The notes below the pieces were generated by a model. The model saw only the letters and a list, made by a program, of their open reading frames with translations. It was not told where the DNA came from and made no database searches. A program made the position numbers and the translations under genes. From the NCBI GenBank assembly GCA_043804635.1, contig JAZDIU010000034.1:1-23928 (forward strand): a stretch of 23,928 nt of DNA, written 5' to 3'. This document shows positions 13,508 through 21,360 of the stretch, piece after piece (the stretch's first letter is position 1; each line of letters opens with the position of its first letter). Origin of the DNA: JAZDIU01 sp043804635. GTDB taxonomy: Bacteria > Chloroflexota > Dehalococcoidia > Dehalococcoidales > UBA2162.

Positions 13508-13581
13508 TGGCTGGGGAAGAAGGATTCGAACCTTCCCTCACGGGTCCAGAGCCCGCTGTCCTACCGCTAGACTATTCCCCA
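13508..13581 (-). tRNA. tRNA-Gln (CTG)
   Basis: On the minus strand: acceptor TGGGGAA pairs with TTCCCCA, discriminator G, CCA encoded (13510-13508). Anticodon arm GCGGG-CTCTGGA-CCCGT gives anticodon CTG (plus-strand positions 13547-13549), reading CAG. T-arm GAAGG-TTCGAAT-CCTTC. It converges on the Leu/Arg pair across a 54-base gap without an obvious terminator. Confidence 0.95.
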
Positions 13582-13592
13582 GCGCAAAAATC

Positions 13593-13621
13593 ATTATAGC
13601 AAGAAGCTGAACTAACGGCAA
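13593..13621 (-). promoter_or_regulatory. Promoter of tRNA-Gln
   Basis: On the minus strand: TTGCCG (13621-13616), a 17-base spacer, TATAAT (13598-13593). The predicted start is about 5 bases before the tRNA 5' end at 13581. It overlaps the region just after dinB, which is transcribed the same way and could read through. Confidence 0.6.
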
Positions 13622-13635
13622 TAATCAGACGGCAC

Positions 13636-14871
13636 TTACCTTGAGAGGCTTGGGGTATGGAGAGTGTAACCCTCTTCGCCTTCGGGAAAAATGTCTTTTA
13701 AGAGCAAGGTTCGGCCAGTCTGGATTGAGGTGAAACCGTATTTCTGGCGGATGCGGTCGAGTGTCTTGTTTAGTTGCTCCAATCTTCGTCCTGATGAATC
13801 GAGCATATCTAATTGCTTACCTTCGACTAAGTTCGATACTCCAATGCCAATCAGGCGGACAAGTTGTTTTTGACCAGCAAGTGCCTTATTCAGCAATTTC
13901 ACTCCTGTACTGAAGATGGTCTGGTCGGTATCGGTTGGCTGGCTTAGAGTATGACTACGGGTAATAGTAGTGAAGTCAGCAAATCTGAGTTTTAAGTTTA
14001 TGCACCGGGCTTGCTTACTTTGCTCCCGCAGTTCAACTCCGACCCTTTCGCTAAGGTAGCGCAGCGTGGCTTCGAGGAAGGAGCGGCTCCTGGTGTCTTT
14101 ATCGAAAGTAGTCTCCCGACTGATTGACTTGGCAGCCGCCGGCGGCTCTACTTTTCTATCGTCGATGCCATTAGCAAAGCGGTGTAATACCTCCCCGAAC
14201 ATACCAAAACGGCTCTTAAGGACAGATAACGGAGTGTTAGCTAGTTTGCCCATGGTGTCGATACCCAAGCCCAGCAAAATCGGTTCGGTCTTTTTGCCCA
14301 CCCCCGGCAGTTTGCCTATCGGCAAAGATGCCAAAAAGGAATGCTCTTCTCCTCTGGTTACCTCCAGCAAGCCGTCCGGCTTGGACAATGCCGAGGCAAT
14401 CTTAGCAACTACCTTAGAACTGGCAATGCCGATTGAAGCCGGGAGCCCGAGTTCTTTTTTAACGCGCTCCTTGATTTTTACCGCCATCTGACGGATGGAG
14501 CCATAAAGAGATTCAAAGCCGGTCACATCCAGATAGGCCTCGTCGATGCCCATCGGCTCGATGAACGGCGAAAAATCAGCCAGAATAGCCATAAATTTCT
14601 GCGAGGCTTCGCGATACTTGGGGTAACTGCCTTCAACAAAAATAGCCTGCGGACAAAGACGGTAGGCGGTTTTCAACGGCATTGCCGATTTCAGCCCGAA
14701 AGCCCGGGCTTCATAGGATGCGGCTGCTACCACCCCTCTGCCACCCGGCCTGCCGCCCACCACTACCGGTTTGCCTTTAAGCTCTGGGTTAAGCACTCGC
14801 TCTACTGAGACAAAGAAGGCATCGAGGTCGATGTGCATTATGGTCTGGCTTATTTTGTTGCCCTCACCCAC
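13636..14871 (-). CDS. dinB: DNA polymerase IV (Y-family, translesion)
   Basis: A 411-residue Y-family polymerase, an error-prone enzyme that copies damaged DNA. Visible are MHIDLDAFFVSVE with the metal-binding Asp and the aromatic steric gate, ELKGKPVVVGG, ASYEARAFGLKSAMPL, the second catalytic site GIDEAYLDVTG (the usual Ser of SxDE is Gly), KEELGLPASIGIASSKVVAKIAS-type palm residues, the HhH thumb LPGVGKKTEPILLGLGI, and the little-finger domain (RSRSFLEATLRYLSERVG...). GTG 14871 overlaps the comEC end by 22 bases and gives a family-like N-terminus; ATG 14838 is the alternative, 11 bases after the comEC stop. It is the last gene of the ppa-comEA-comEC-dinB operon. Confidence 0.96.
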   Translation of the reverse strand: MGEGNKISQTIMHIDLDAFFVSVERVLNPELKGKPVVVGGRPGGRGVVAAASYEARAFGLKSAMPLKTAYRLCPQAIFVEGSYPKYREASQKFMAILADFSPFIEPMGIDEAYLDVTGFESLYGSIRQMAVKIKERVKKELGLPASIGIASSKVVAKIASALSKPDGLLEVTRGEEHSFLASLPIGKLPGVGKKTEPILLGLGIDTMGKLANTPLSVLKSRFGMFGEVLHRFANGIDDRKVEPPAAAKSISRETTFDKDTRSRSFLEATLRYLSERVGVELREQSKQARCINLKLRFADFTTITRSHTLSQPTDTDQTIFSTGVKLLNKALAGQKQLVRLIGIGVSNLVEGKQLDMLDSSGRRLEQLNKTLDRIRQKYGFTSIQTGRTLLLKDIFPEGEEGYTLHTPSLSR

Positions 14872-16940
14872 AGCCTCTCTCCGTCAGTAATAAATTCTAT
14901 CGTGCCATTTTTATCGGTGCGATAGATATCTCCTTCGTCCAATTGTCCTTTTAGCCTCGTTAGAACCTTAATAGTAGGATGACCATATGTATTGTTGTCA
15001 CCCACCGAGATTACGGCTATTCGAGGGCCGGCCACCGCCAGGAACTCATCGGTCGTGGATGTCGCCGAACCATGATGTGCCACCTTAAGGACGTCACTCG
15101 GCGGAACTAACCGCTTGTTTACCAGTTCCACTTCCCCCTCCCACATTATATCAGCAGTGAAGAGGAAACTTATCTCTCCCATCTTCAAGCGCAGAACAAC
15201 ACCGTTATTGTCTATGTCGCTTTCAGTGTCCGTAAGAGGAGGATTTAAAGGATTAAGTATGTCTATCGTGAACTCGCCTAGAGTAATTTGCTGTCCGGCT
15301 TGGGCTGGGGTCTGATTGGCGCCTTCTTCTTTAATTAACCTTGTCCATTCTTTATACAGAGATGACTCACTTTCCGATTCGGGATATAGCACCTTCTCCA
15401 CTTTATATCTATTTAGAACTTCTACTAAACCGGCAAGGTGGTCGGCGTGGGGATGTGTAAGTATCATCAGGTCTATAGTTCTATCCCAGAAAGGCATTTC
15501 CTTACCCAGTTCGAAATTTATTGCCCGCGGATTGGGTCCGCCATCGATTAAAATCTGCTGGCTGCCTTTCTGAATTAAAACAGCATCACCTTGCCCGACA
15601 TCCAGAAAGCTGATGTGGAGCTTGTTATCAGGCAGGGTAGCGGCGGTAGTCCATACCAGGATACTTACTGCTAACAACGGGGAGACCACCCATTTCTTGG
15701 GTAATTGAGCTAAGAAATCGAAAACTTTAGGCATTAGCTTAGATAGCTTTGCTTTATTACTGATGAGCCATACAATCAGAGCCAAAGCCGAGTAATAAAT
15801 AAAGAGCGATGGAATGTCAAACGAGCCCCACTTAATCGGAGGAATTAGAGCAAAAATCTTAGCTACTAGAAGCATATAAGATAGAAAGAGCCAGGCAAAC
15901 CAAGCTATAACCTGGGCAAGAGGTATAAAGAAAAGTCCGCCAATACCAGCCAGGAACCCGAGGATAATAGCCGGCGCCAGCGCTGGCAGAGCGAAGAATG
16001 TAGCTAGAGGACCGACCCATGAAACAGAAGCAAAATGATCGAAACGCCAGCTCCAATATGCAATGAGAGGCCAGACAGCGATGACTGCTCCAAGGCTGAT
16101 ACTTAGACTGTCTACAAAGAAGTTGGCAGTGGAAGCCATTTTATTATCTTCACTAAGGATTGAATTAACTGCTCTTCTGCCTATAGCCCGGATTGGCGGG
16201 TAGACAAATATTAAGCCAGCCATAGACATAAAGCTCATCTGGAAAGAAGGGCTGTCCCAGAGAATATGGGGAGTGATAGTTATCATCACCGCGGCAGCGA
16301 AGAACAAAGCAGTTGCGGTACTGTGCTGTCTGCCTAGAAGGTCGGCAATGAAGAACAAACTCGCCATAATGGCCGCTCTTATTACCGGCGGTTGCATTCC
16401 GGTTAGCAGGGAGTAAAGCCAGATTGTTACAAGTGCTAACCAGATATAAAGATAATGTCTCCGTCCTAAAAGAGTGGTACCAAAAGCAGTTAAAATACCG
16501 GCGATGATTGTGAGATTCATTCCGGATATAGCCAGGAGATGGGCGGTACCGCTGTTATTGAAAGCAGTTTTAATCGATGCCGGAATATTGCTTCTTATGC
16601 CTAAAACGATGCCTTGAGCCAGCGATGCCTGCGGCTCAGGGAGGACTTGAGCCAGAACTTCAGACATCCGATTTCTCAACCACTCGACCCATCCTGATAG
16701 CTCAAAACCATCGCCCGATTCCGAAATGGATGGCAGTCTCAGCTGATAATAAAAGACACCACCGAATAAGGTAAAGAGACACAGGCTCGCTATAATTATT
16801 TCCCGCTTATATCGACGAGCTATCAAGAGAAAGGGTAGAGGGACTAAAGCGGTAAGAAAAAGAAACGGGGATAGGTCAGGTTTTACGAAACCCAGAAAAA
16901 TGCCGGCTACCCAGGCAGATGACAGACAAATTAGTGCCAT
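14850..16940 (-). CDS. comEC: ComEC/Rec2 DNA-uptake channel
   Basis: A 696-residue inner-membrane protein that carries single-stranded DNA into the cytoplasm during natural transformation. An N-terminal pair of helices (about 1-70) is followed by the Competence domain with its family signature GTAHLLAISGMNLTIIAG (about 140-157) and some eight more helices. A C-terminal metallo-beta-lactamase-like domain (about 440-696) has FLDVGQGDAVLIQ, LIDGG, LTHPHADHLAG (His496-His501) and VAHHGSATSTT. The periplasmic OB-fold (DUF4131) region normally lying between helices 2-3 and the Competence domain is very short here, only about 30 residues. ATG 16940 lies 12 bases after the comEA stop; no strong ribosome site, so coupling to comEA is likely. 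Confidence 0.95.
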   Translation of the reverse strand: MALICLSSAWVAGIFLGFVKPDLSPFLFLTALVPLPFLLIARRYKREIIIASLCLFTLFGGVFYYQLRLPSISESGDGFELSGWVEWLRNRMSEVLAQVLPEPQASLAQGIVLGIRSNIPASIKTAFNNSGTAHLLAISGMNLTIIAGILTAFGTTLLGRRHYLYIWLALVTIWLYSLLTGMQPPVIRAAIMASLFFIADLLGRQHSTATALFFAAAVMITITPHILWDSPSFQMSFMSMAGLIFVYPPIRAIGRRAVNSILSEDNKMASTANFFVDSLSISLGAVIAVWPLIAYWSWRFDHFASVSWVGPLATFFALPALAPAIILGFLAGIGGLFFIPLAQVIAWFAWLFLSYMLLVAKIFALIPPIKWGSFDIPSLFIYYSALALIVWLISNKAKLSKLMPKVFDFLAQLPKKWVVSPLLAVSILVWTTAATLPDNKLHISFLDVGQGDAVLIQKGSQQILIDGGPNPRAINFELGKEMPFWDRTIDLMILTHPHADHLAGLVEVLNRYKVEKVLYPESESESSLYKEWTRLIKEEGANQTPAQAGQQITLGEFTIDILNPLNPPLTDTESDIDNNGVVLRLKMGEISFLFTADIMWEGEVELVNKRLVPPSDVLKVAHHGSATSTTDEFLAVAGPRIAVISVGDNNTYGHPTIKVLTRLKGQLDEGDIYRTDKNGTIEFITDGERLWVRATK

Positions 16941-16952
16941 TATAGAATTCTT

Positions 16953-17465
16953 TTAATCGGCTACGGTAATCAGATTCTTAATTTTCTCAAAAATTCCGAT
17001 ATCTATGCCCGCTACCCTGGTTATATCGTGTGTATTCTGGAATGGACCGTTCTGCTGGCGGTAATCGACTATACGCTGAGCAAGGGTTTTGCCGATTCCA
17101 GGTAGAGCCTCGAGAAGCCAGACTTCAGCCCGGTTGATGCCGATTCTTTGCGGCTCTTGAATCTCCCCTATATTTGGAACATAAAGCTTAATTCCATTAA
17201 AGGTAGCATTATCAGTAGTGCCGCCGACCATTTGAAGAAGAGAACTGATGCTGTCCTTACTTGTGAAAGGATAAGCGCCGGGATTATTAACAGCGCCGTT
17301 AATATAAACTCTTCCTTCCGGTTCTTGACGCTCAGGAATGGAGACTTCTATAGGCCGACTCGGAGTATATCTTAGCCAGATTAAAATACCACCGACAATA
17401 ATTATGACTACCAAGAGAATGATAACTAACGCCCAAAGCTTGTTTGCCTTATCTTCTGTGGACAT
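16953..17465 (-). CDS. comEA: ComEA-type membrane DNA receptor
   Basis: A 170-residue protein with one N-terminal membrane helix (LWALVIILLVVIIIVGGILIW cut short here; about residues 10-30). Then comes an SLBB domain (VYINGAVNNPGAYPFTSKDSISSLL, about 52-98) and a C-terminal helix-hairpin-helix pair (INRAEVWLLEALPGIGKTLAQRI, then FQNTHDITRVAGIDIGIFEKI). This is the full ComEA layout: the HhH part binds double-stranded DNA outside the membrane and hands it to ComEC, whose gene follows after 12 bases. It starts 2 bases after the ppa stop, implying translational coupling. Conserved order and completeness suggest a working uptake system. Confidence 0.95.
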   Translation of the reverse strand: MSTEDKANKLWALVIILLVVIIIVGGILIWLRYTPSRPIEVSIPERQEPEGRVYINGAVNNPGAYPFTSKDSISSLLQMVGGTTDNATFNGIKLYVPNIGEIQEPQRIGINRAEVWLLEALPGIGKTLAQRIVDYRQQNGPFQNTHDITRVAGIDIGIFEKIKNLITVAD

Positions 17466-17467
17466 TC

Positions 17468-17974
17468 TTAGCCTTTAATTTGCTTCAAATATCTTTGCCG
17501 CGCTTCTTTGATAACCTTAATAGCTGACTCGAGGTCTTCCCAGCCTTCTACGCCGGTCTTCTTCGCCTCCAGCTCTTTATAAACTCGGAAAAAGTGTTCT
17601 ATTTCCTTGAGTAGATGGGGTGGTGCATCGGCAAGCTGTTCTATATAGTTCCAGTTGGGGTCGGAAATTGGCACGCAAAGAATTTTCTCGTCTGGGCCTT
17701 TCTCGTCCCACATTCGAAATAATCCGACTGGTTTTACCTCCATAATACAACCAGGGAAAGTAGGTTCCCAAACTAAGACCAAAGCATCCAGAGCATCTCC
17801 ATCGGCCGCTAAGGTGTCCAGGATGAAACCGTAATCGCTAGGATAATGCATCGCTGAAAACAGCATCCGATCGAACTTGACCATTCCTCTTTCTTTATCG
17901 TATTCGTACTTATTCCGGCTTCCTTTAGGCACTTCTATTAAGACCGTTAAGACCATCTCCTCTTTATTAGTCAT
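17468..17974 (-). CDS. ppa: Inorganic pyrophosphatase, family I
   Basis: A soluble cytoplasmic enzyme hydrolysing pyrophosphate to two phosphates, pulling biosynthetic reactions forward. Signatures are VLIEVPKGSRNKYEYDKERG, MHYPSDYGFILDT, the metal-binding DGDALDALV (usual form DGDPLDVLV, here with Ala at two places), KPVGLFRMWDEKGPDEKILCVP and HFFRVYKELEAKK. Length (about 168) is normal for bacterial family I. Three start codons stand in a row (GTG 17980, ATG 17977, ATG 17974); GGAG is best spaced (7 bases) for 17974. It heads a compact operon with comEA, comEC and dinB. Confidence 0.96.
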   Translation of the reverse strand: MTNKEEMVLTVLIEVPKGSRNKYEYDKERGMVKFDRMLFSAMHYPSDYGFILDTLAADGDALDALVLVWEPTFPGCIMEVKPVGLFRMWDEKGPDEKILCVPISDPNWNYIEQLADAPPHLLKEIEHFFRVYKELEAKKTGVEGWEDLESAIKVIKEARQRYLKQIKG

Positions 17975-18146
17975 CATCACACTCCGATGCCTCTGAAATC
18001 TACAACGAAATATTCTAACACTTTCCGGGTGGGTAAGCGACTTTGTATAGTCCTAATTCTAGCCTCTTATAGTGGTCAGGTGGATTTAGTTGATTCAGAA
18101 AACAATAAGGAGATTCAACTTACAGAGACTAACCGGTGAAGGATTT

Positions 18147-18809
18147 CTAATCGCCTCTCAAGATGGTTCGCAAAGTGTCTTCCGACTCAGGACTTGTGAC
18201 AGCTATAATCTGGTCTCCGGCTTGAATTACGATATCGGAGGTAGGAATAAAAGGTTTCTCTTTATCGCGGATAATTAGAGAGAGAACGCTCCCAGGCGGG
18301 AGTGAAAGCTCTTTCACTGCTTTGCCTACGGTCGCTGACTCGGGCGGGATTCTAACTTCTACGACCTCGAGCCCCTTGTCCCTGATGGTTAATAAATGTG
18401 TCAGAGGATGTGTCGGCACTTCTTCGGCAATATGTTCGAGAATAACATTGGTACTGCTCACCGTGGCGTTAATGCCCAGCTTCTTGAATAGGACTTCGTT
18501 CCTCGGGTTTCGGATACGGGCTATTGTACGAGGAACGTTAAACCTATGTTTGGCAATCTGGCATGCGACTAGATTGTCTTCGTCATCTCCGGTTACCGCA
18601 ATAAACATATCGGCCCGGCTGGTGCCGGCCTCGGTCAGGGTAGCCGTCTCGCAGCCGTCACCCCGGATACAGACGCTTCCCAGTTCGTCATTAACCGCTT
18701 CACACGTGGCCGCATTCCTTTCAACTACGAGCACTTCGTGCTCCTGCTCCAAAAGGGCCTTAGCCAGATAATGACCTACGCTCCCTCCACCAACCAGTAT
18801 AATATACAC
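18147..18809 (-). CDS. trkA: TrkA-type RCK protein (TrkA-N plus TrkA-C)
   Basis: A 220-residue cytosolic regulator of potassium channels or transporters. The N-terminal Rossmann domain (1-125) has GGGSVG (residues 7-12) and an acidic residue at the end of strand 2 (LVVERN) that favours NAD(H); the C-terminal TrkA-C/RCK_C domain (about 135-218) ends GDQIIAVTSPESEDTL. It starts at GTG 18809, 8 bases after the shorter TrkA gene. No TrkH/TrkG or KtrB membrane partner is in the window; the only transporter nearby is the divergent APC permease. The 172-base gap (17975-18146) that follows shows nothing certain. Confidence 0.93.
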   Translation of the reverse strand: MYIILVGGGSVGHYLAKALLEQEHEVLVVERNAATCEAVNDELGSVCIRGDGCETATLTEAGTSRADMFIAVTGDDEDNLVACQIAKHRFNVPRTIARIRNPRNEVLFKKLGINATVSSTNVILEHIAEEVPTHPLTHLLTIRDKGLEVVEVRIPPESATVGKAVKELSLPPGSVLSLIIRDKEKPFIPTSDIVIQAGDQIIAVTSPESEDTLRTILRGD

Positions 18810-18817
18810 TTTCTTCT

Positions 18818-19216
18818 TTAGCCCTCTATTTTTTCTTTGAGTATCTGGGCAAATATAATAGTCGGACTGAAAGTCTCCAATCCCAGCGTGCTATACAATT
18901 CCTGACGCAAGGGGTCGTAGATACGGCACATTACCCGCGGAACGTGGAAAATATGCTTGGCGATTTGAGCCGCCATTACATTCCGATTATCTCCCTGGGT
19001 TAAGGCTATGAAAACGTCCGCCTCTTCTATTCTTGCTTTTTTCAGAACGTCCTCATCGGTACCGTTACCCACCAGCGCCGTGCCACTAAAACCTTGCGGC
19101 AACCTTCGGAAACTGTAGGAGTCGATATCCAGGATTATTACCTGGTGTTTATCGGCATCCAGTAATTTAGCTAACTGGGAGCCTACTCTCCCGCATCCCA
19201 TTATTATTATTTTCAT
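18818..19216 (-). CDS. TrkA-N-only RCK protein
   Basis: A 132-residue protein made only of the TrkA-N Rossmann domain: MGCGRVGSQLAKLL at the N-terminus (GxGxxG at 7-12), VIILDID acidic residue for NAD(H), VGNGTDEDVLKKARIEEADVFIALT, and RVMCRIYDP. It has no TrkA-C domain, so it probably pairs with the full-length TrkA encoded just downstream, which would split the usual double-RCK TrkA of E. coli into two polypeptides. Its ATG overlaps the uspA stop by four bases (ATGA), a sign of coupled translation. Confidence 0.92.
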   Translation of the reverse strand: MKIIIMGCGRVGSQLAKLLDADKHQVIILDIDSYSFRRLPQGFSGTALVGNGTDEDVLKKARIEEADVFIALTQGDNRNVMAAQIAKHIFHVPRVMCRIYDPLRQELYSTLGLETFSPTIIFAQILKEKIEG

Positions 19217-19653
19217 ATATTAGGCCCAATGGCTCCACTAACCTGATATAGTATAACACGGCAGGGAGCGTTTTTTAACACGTAAGGAGCAACATCACCC
19301 AACGAAAACTGCCCGAAGCGTCTCTTGTATTCAACACCCATAAGGATTAAATCGGTCTTTCGCTCGACTGCCCCATCAATGATAGTTGGACCGGCTTCAC
19401 GTGACTGAAGCAGGTCGGTATCCACTTCATATTCTTCCTCTTCAGCCACGCTTTGAGCGTGGTCTAGTATCTGTTCCGCCTTTTCGATTTCAGGTTTGAT
19501 TTCAACATCCAACGGCAGGGTCCGTCTGATAGTCAGAACGTAGATTGCCCAAATCTTACCCTTTGGTTTTTTTACTAATTGACAAGCCAGCCTTATTGCT
19601 TCGTCGTCGGCTTTCGAGCCGTTTACTGGCACCAATATATTGCTAAATTCCAT
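19213..19653 (-). CDS. Universal stress protein (UspA family)
   Basis: A 146-residue single-domain Usp protein: ILVPVNGSKADDEAIRLACQL at the N-terminus with the phosphate-contacting Asp/Asn region altered (VNGS), and DLILMGVEYKRRFGQFSLGDVAPYVLKNAPCRVILY at the C-terminus. The usual ATP loop G-x2-G-x9-G-S is poorly kept (GVEYKRRFGQFSLGDV), so ATP binding is uncertain. It is first in a coupled uspA-trkA-trkA set, which points to nucleotide or stress control of ion transport. A TTGTAG-18-TATAAT promoter places the transcript start only about 6 bases before ATG 19653. Confidence 0.9.
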   Translation of the reverse strand: MEFSNILVPVNGSKADDEAIRLACQLVKKPKGKIWAIYVLTIRRTLPLDVEIKPEIEKAEQILDHAQSVAEEEEYEVDTDLLQSREAGPTIIDGAVERKTDLILMGVEYKRRFGQFSLGDVAPYVLKNAPCRVILYQVSGAIGPNI

Positions 19654-19665
19654 ATACAGAGCGGT

Positions 19666-19695
19666 ATTATAAATCTAAATAAAAGAAAACTACAA
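19666..19695 (-). promoter_or_regulatory. Promoter of uspA-trkA-trkA
   Basis: On the minus strand: TTGTAG (19695-19690), an 18-base spacer, a consensus TATAAT (19671-19666). The predicted start near 19659 leaves a leader of about 6 bases and no Shine-Dalgarno site. Confidence 0.55.
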
Positions 19696-19726
19696 CCTTT
19701 AGCAAGTAACCGACCTTAATTTATTT

Positions 19727-19755
19727 TTGACAATCAGGAGTAAGCAGGATAAAAT
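19727..19755 (+). promoter_or_regulatory. Promoter of the APC permease
   Basis: A consensus TTGACA at 19727-19732, a 17-base spacer, TAAAAT at 19750-19755. The predicted start near 19762 lies after the in-frame TTG at 19758, supporting ATG 19776 as the real start with a leader of about 14 bases. Confidence 0.65.
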
Positions 19756-19775
19756 GCTTGAGTTTAACTTTTGAT

Positions 19776-21323
19776 ATGACTATTAGTTGGCATAAACCGG
19801 CCGATAGAATTTTCCGTCCGCGGCGAATACAGCACCCCCGTCTGAGACGCATACTGGGTATCCCCGGACTTTTCAGCGCCGGATACGGCGACGTTGGCTC
19901 TTCAATTTATTACGCCCTGGGTGTGGTTGCCCTTACTGCCTTAGGCGCCACTCCGATTGTCCTGGCTATTGCCGGGATTATTTACATCTTCAATGCCCTT
20001 ACCTATGCCGAGGGTGGTGCCATGCTCCCTGAGGCCGGTGGTTCTTCCAGCTTTGCCCGCCATGGTTTTAACGATTTAATCGGTTTTACCGCCGGCTGGG
20101 CCTTAATGCTTTCTTACACCGTTACGATGTGTATTTCAGCTTATACCATCCCTCCTTATCTCAGTTATTTCTTCCCGGCAATGAATGAACCAATAGTCGG
20201 CACGGCGGTATCTATGGGCATTATTCTCTTCTTGATGGTGATAAATGTCGTTGGCATAAGAGAATCATCCGGGTTGAATATCGGCTTTATTACTATAGAT
20301 ATAATCACTCAGGTCACTCTGGTCATTCTGGGCATCGTGTTGATATTGATACCTAAACCTGCCGATTTGTTCCAGCATATGTTCGGCGAAGGCAATTGGC
20401 CTTCTACACAGAATCTTATTTTCGGTATTGCTATCGCTGCCCTATGCTTCACCGGTGTAGAAACCGTGGCTCAACTATCTGAAGAAACACGCCGGCCGGA
20501 GAAAAGAGTCCCTCAAACCTATATTTTGATGATAGTGGCCGTCCTGGTTTTGTTTGCCGGAATTTCAATTGTTGCCCTCTCGGCAATGACGCCCCAGGAA
20601 CTGGGCGACCCGATAAACGGCTGGGCACGGGACCCGGTCGCCGGTATTGCTCATAGTATCACCCAGGTGATAACACCGGAAAAGATAGCCAGTGAGATAA
20701 GTTATAATACGGAAGTCACGATTATCCTTACATGGATACTTCGCGGGATACGTGACATATTACCCGGACTGGTTGCGATACTGGCAGCAAGCATCCTGCT
20801 TATTGCTACCAATGCCGGACTAATCGGCATTTCCCGCCTCGCTTTCAATCTATCGTCACATCACCAACTGCCAGCCGGATTAAGTAGAGTGCACAAACGC
20901 TTTCGAACACCCTATATCACGATTATTCTGTTTTGTCTGATAGCTATTGCCGGGCTAATTCCCGGATTCTTTACCGCCCAGTTTTTTGCCGACTTAGGTG
21001 CTCTCTACGTCTTCGGGTCGTTGCTTACTTTTGCCCTGGCTCATGCCAGCATATTAAGCTTGCGAATCAGAAGACCCGATTTGCCCCGACCCTTCATACC
21101 CATCGGCAATATTACAATTAAAGGACAAACCCTATCAATCACAGCTATACTCGGTTTAATTGCTACCTCAACGATATGGGTGATAATAGTGATTACTCAG
21201 CCCTACAGCCGTTGGAATGGACTTGCTTGGATGGCGGTCGGTCTGGTCATCTACGTTATATACCGGCGAATCCGCCGTATACCTCTCAGCCACCTGAAAA
21301 ACGACTCCGACCGAACCAAATAG
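19776..21323 (+). CDS. APC-superfamily permease
   Basis: A 515-residue transporter with about 12 hydrophobic helices after a basic N-terminus (RIFRPRRIQHPRLRR). Helix 1 carries GIPGLFSAGYGDVGSSIYYALG, the broken-helix substrate/ion site of APC permeases. LPEAGGSSSFARHGFND is the family motif after helix 2, and FTGVETVAQLSEETRRPEKRVP is the very typical helix 6-7 signature. The likely solute is an amino acid, but APC members also carry K+ (KimA/KUP group), and the divergent uspA-trkA-trkA set makes an ion role worth considering. A longer version from TTG 19758 is possible, but the promoter overlaps it. The gene ends 37 bases before the LysE-type gene. Confidence 0.9.
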   Translation: MTISWHKPADRIFRPRRIQHPRLRRILGIPGLFSAGYGDVGSSIYYALGVVALTALGATPIVLAIAGIIYIFNALTYAEGGAMLPEAGGSSSFARHGFNDLIGFTAGWALMLSYTVTMCISAYTIPPYLSYFFPAMNEPIVGTAVSMGIILFLMVINVVGIRESSGLNIGFITIDIITQVTLVILGIVLILIPKPADLFQHMFGEGNWPSTQNLIFGIAIAALCFTGVETVAQLSEETRRPEKRVPQTYILMIVAVLVLFAGISIVALSAMTPQELGDPINGWARDPVAGIAHSITQVITPEKIASEISYNTEVTIILTWILRGIRDILPGLVAILAASILLIATNAGLIGISRLAFNLSSHHQLPAGLSRVHKRFRTPYITIILFCLIAIAGLIPGFFTAQFFADLGALYVFGSLLTFALAHASILSLRIRRPDLPRPFIPIGNITIKGQTLSITAILGLIATSTIWVIIVITQPYSRWNGLAWMAVGLVIYVIYRRIRRIPLSHLKNDSDRTK

Positions 21324-21353
21324 TTGTCGGCTGCTTTTATCCTTTGTTATACT
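21324..21353 (+). promoter_or_regulatory. Promoter of the LysE-type exporter
   Basis: TTGTCG at 21324-21329, an 18-base spacer, TATACT at 21348-21353. The -10 box ends 7 bases before ATG 21361, so the transcript would begin at or one base before the start codon. Confidence 0.5.
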
Positions 21354-21360
21354 CAAATTG

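Noticed and set aside
13243..13599. Open frame of 118 codons across the tRNA cluster
   Set aside because: It is the translation of tRNA-Leu, tRNA-Arg and the antisense of tRNA-Gln; phrases such as SSVGLERSPAEAEVVGSRP are the usual tRNA artefact.
17981..18080. ppa promoter around a TAGAAT on the minus strand
   Set aside because: No acceptable -35 box stands at 16-18 bases, so I did not annotate it, although a promoter must exist somewhere in this gap.
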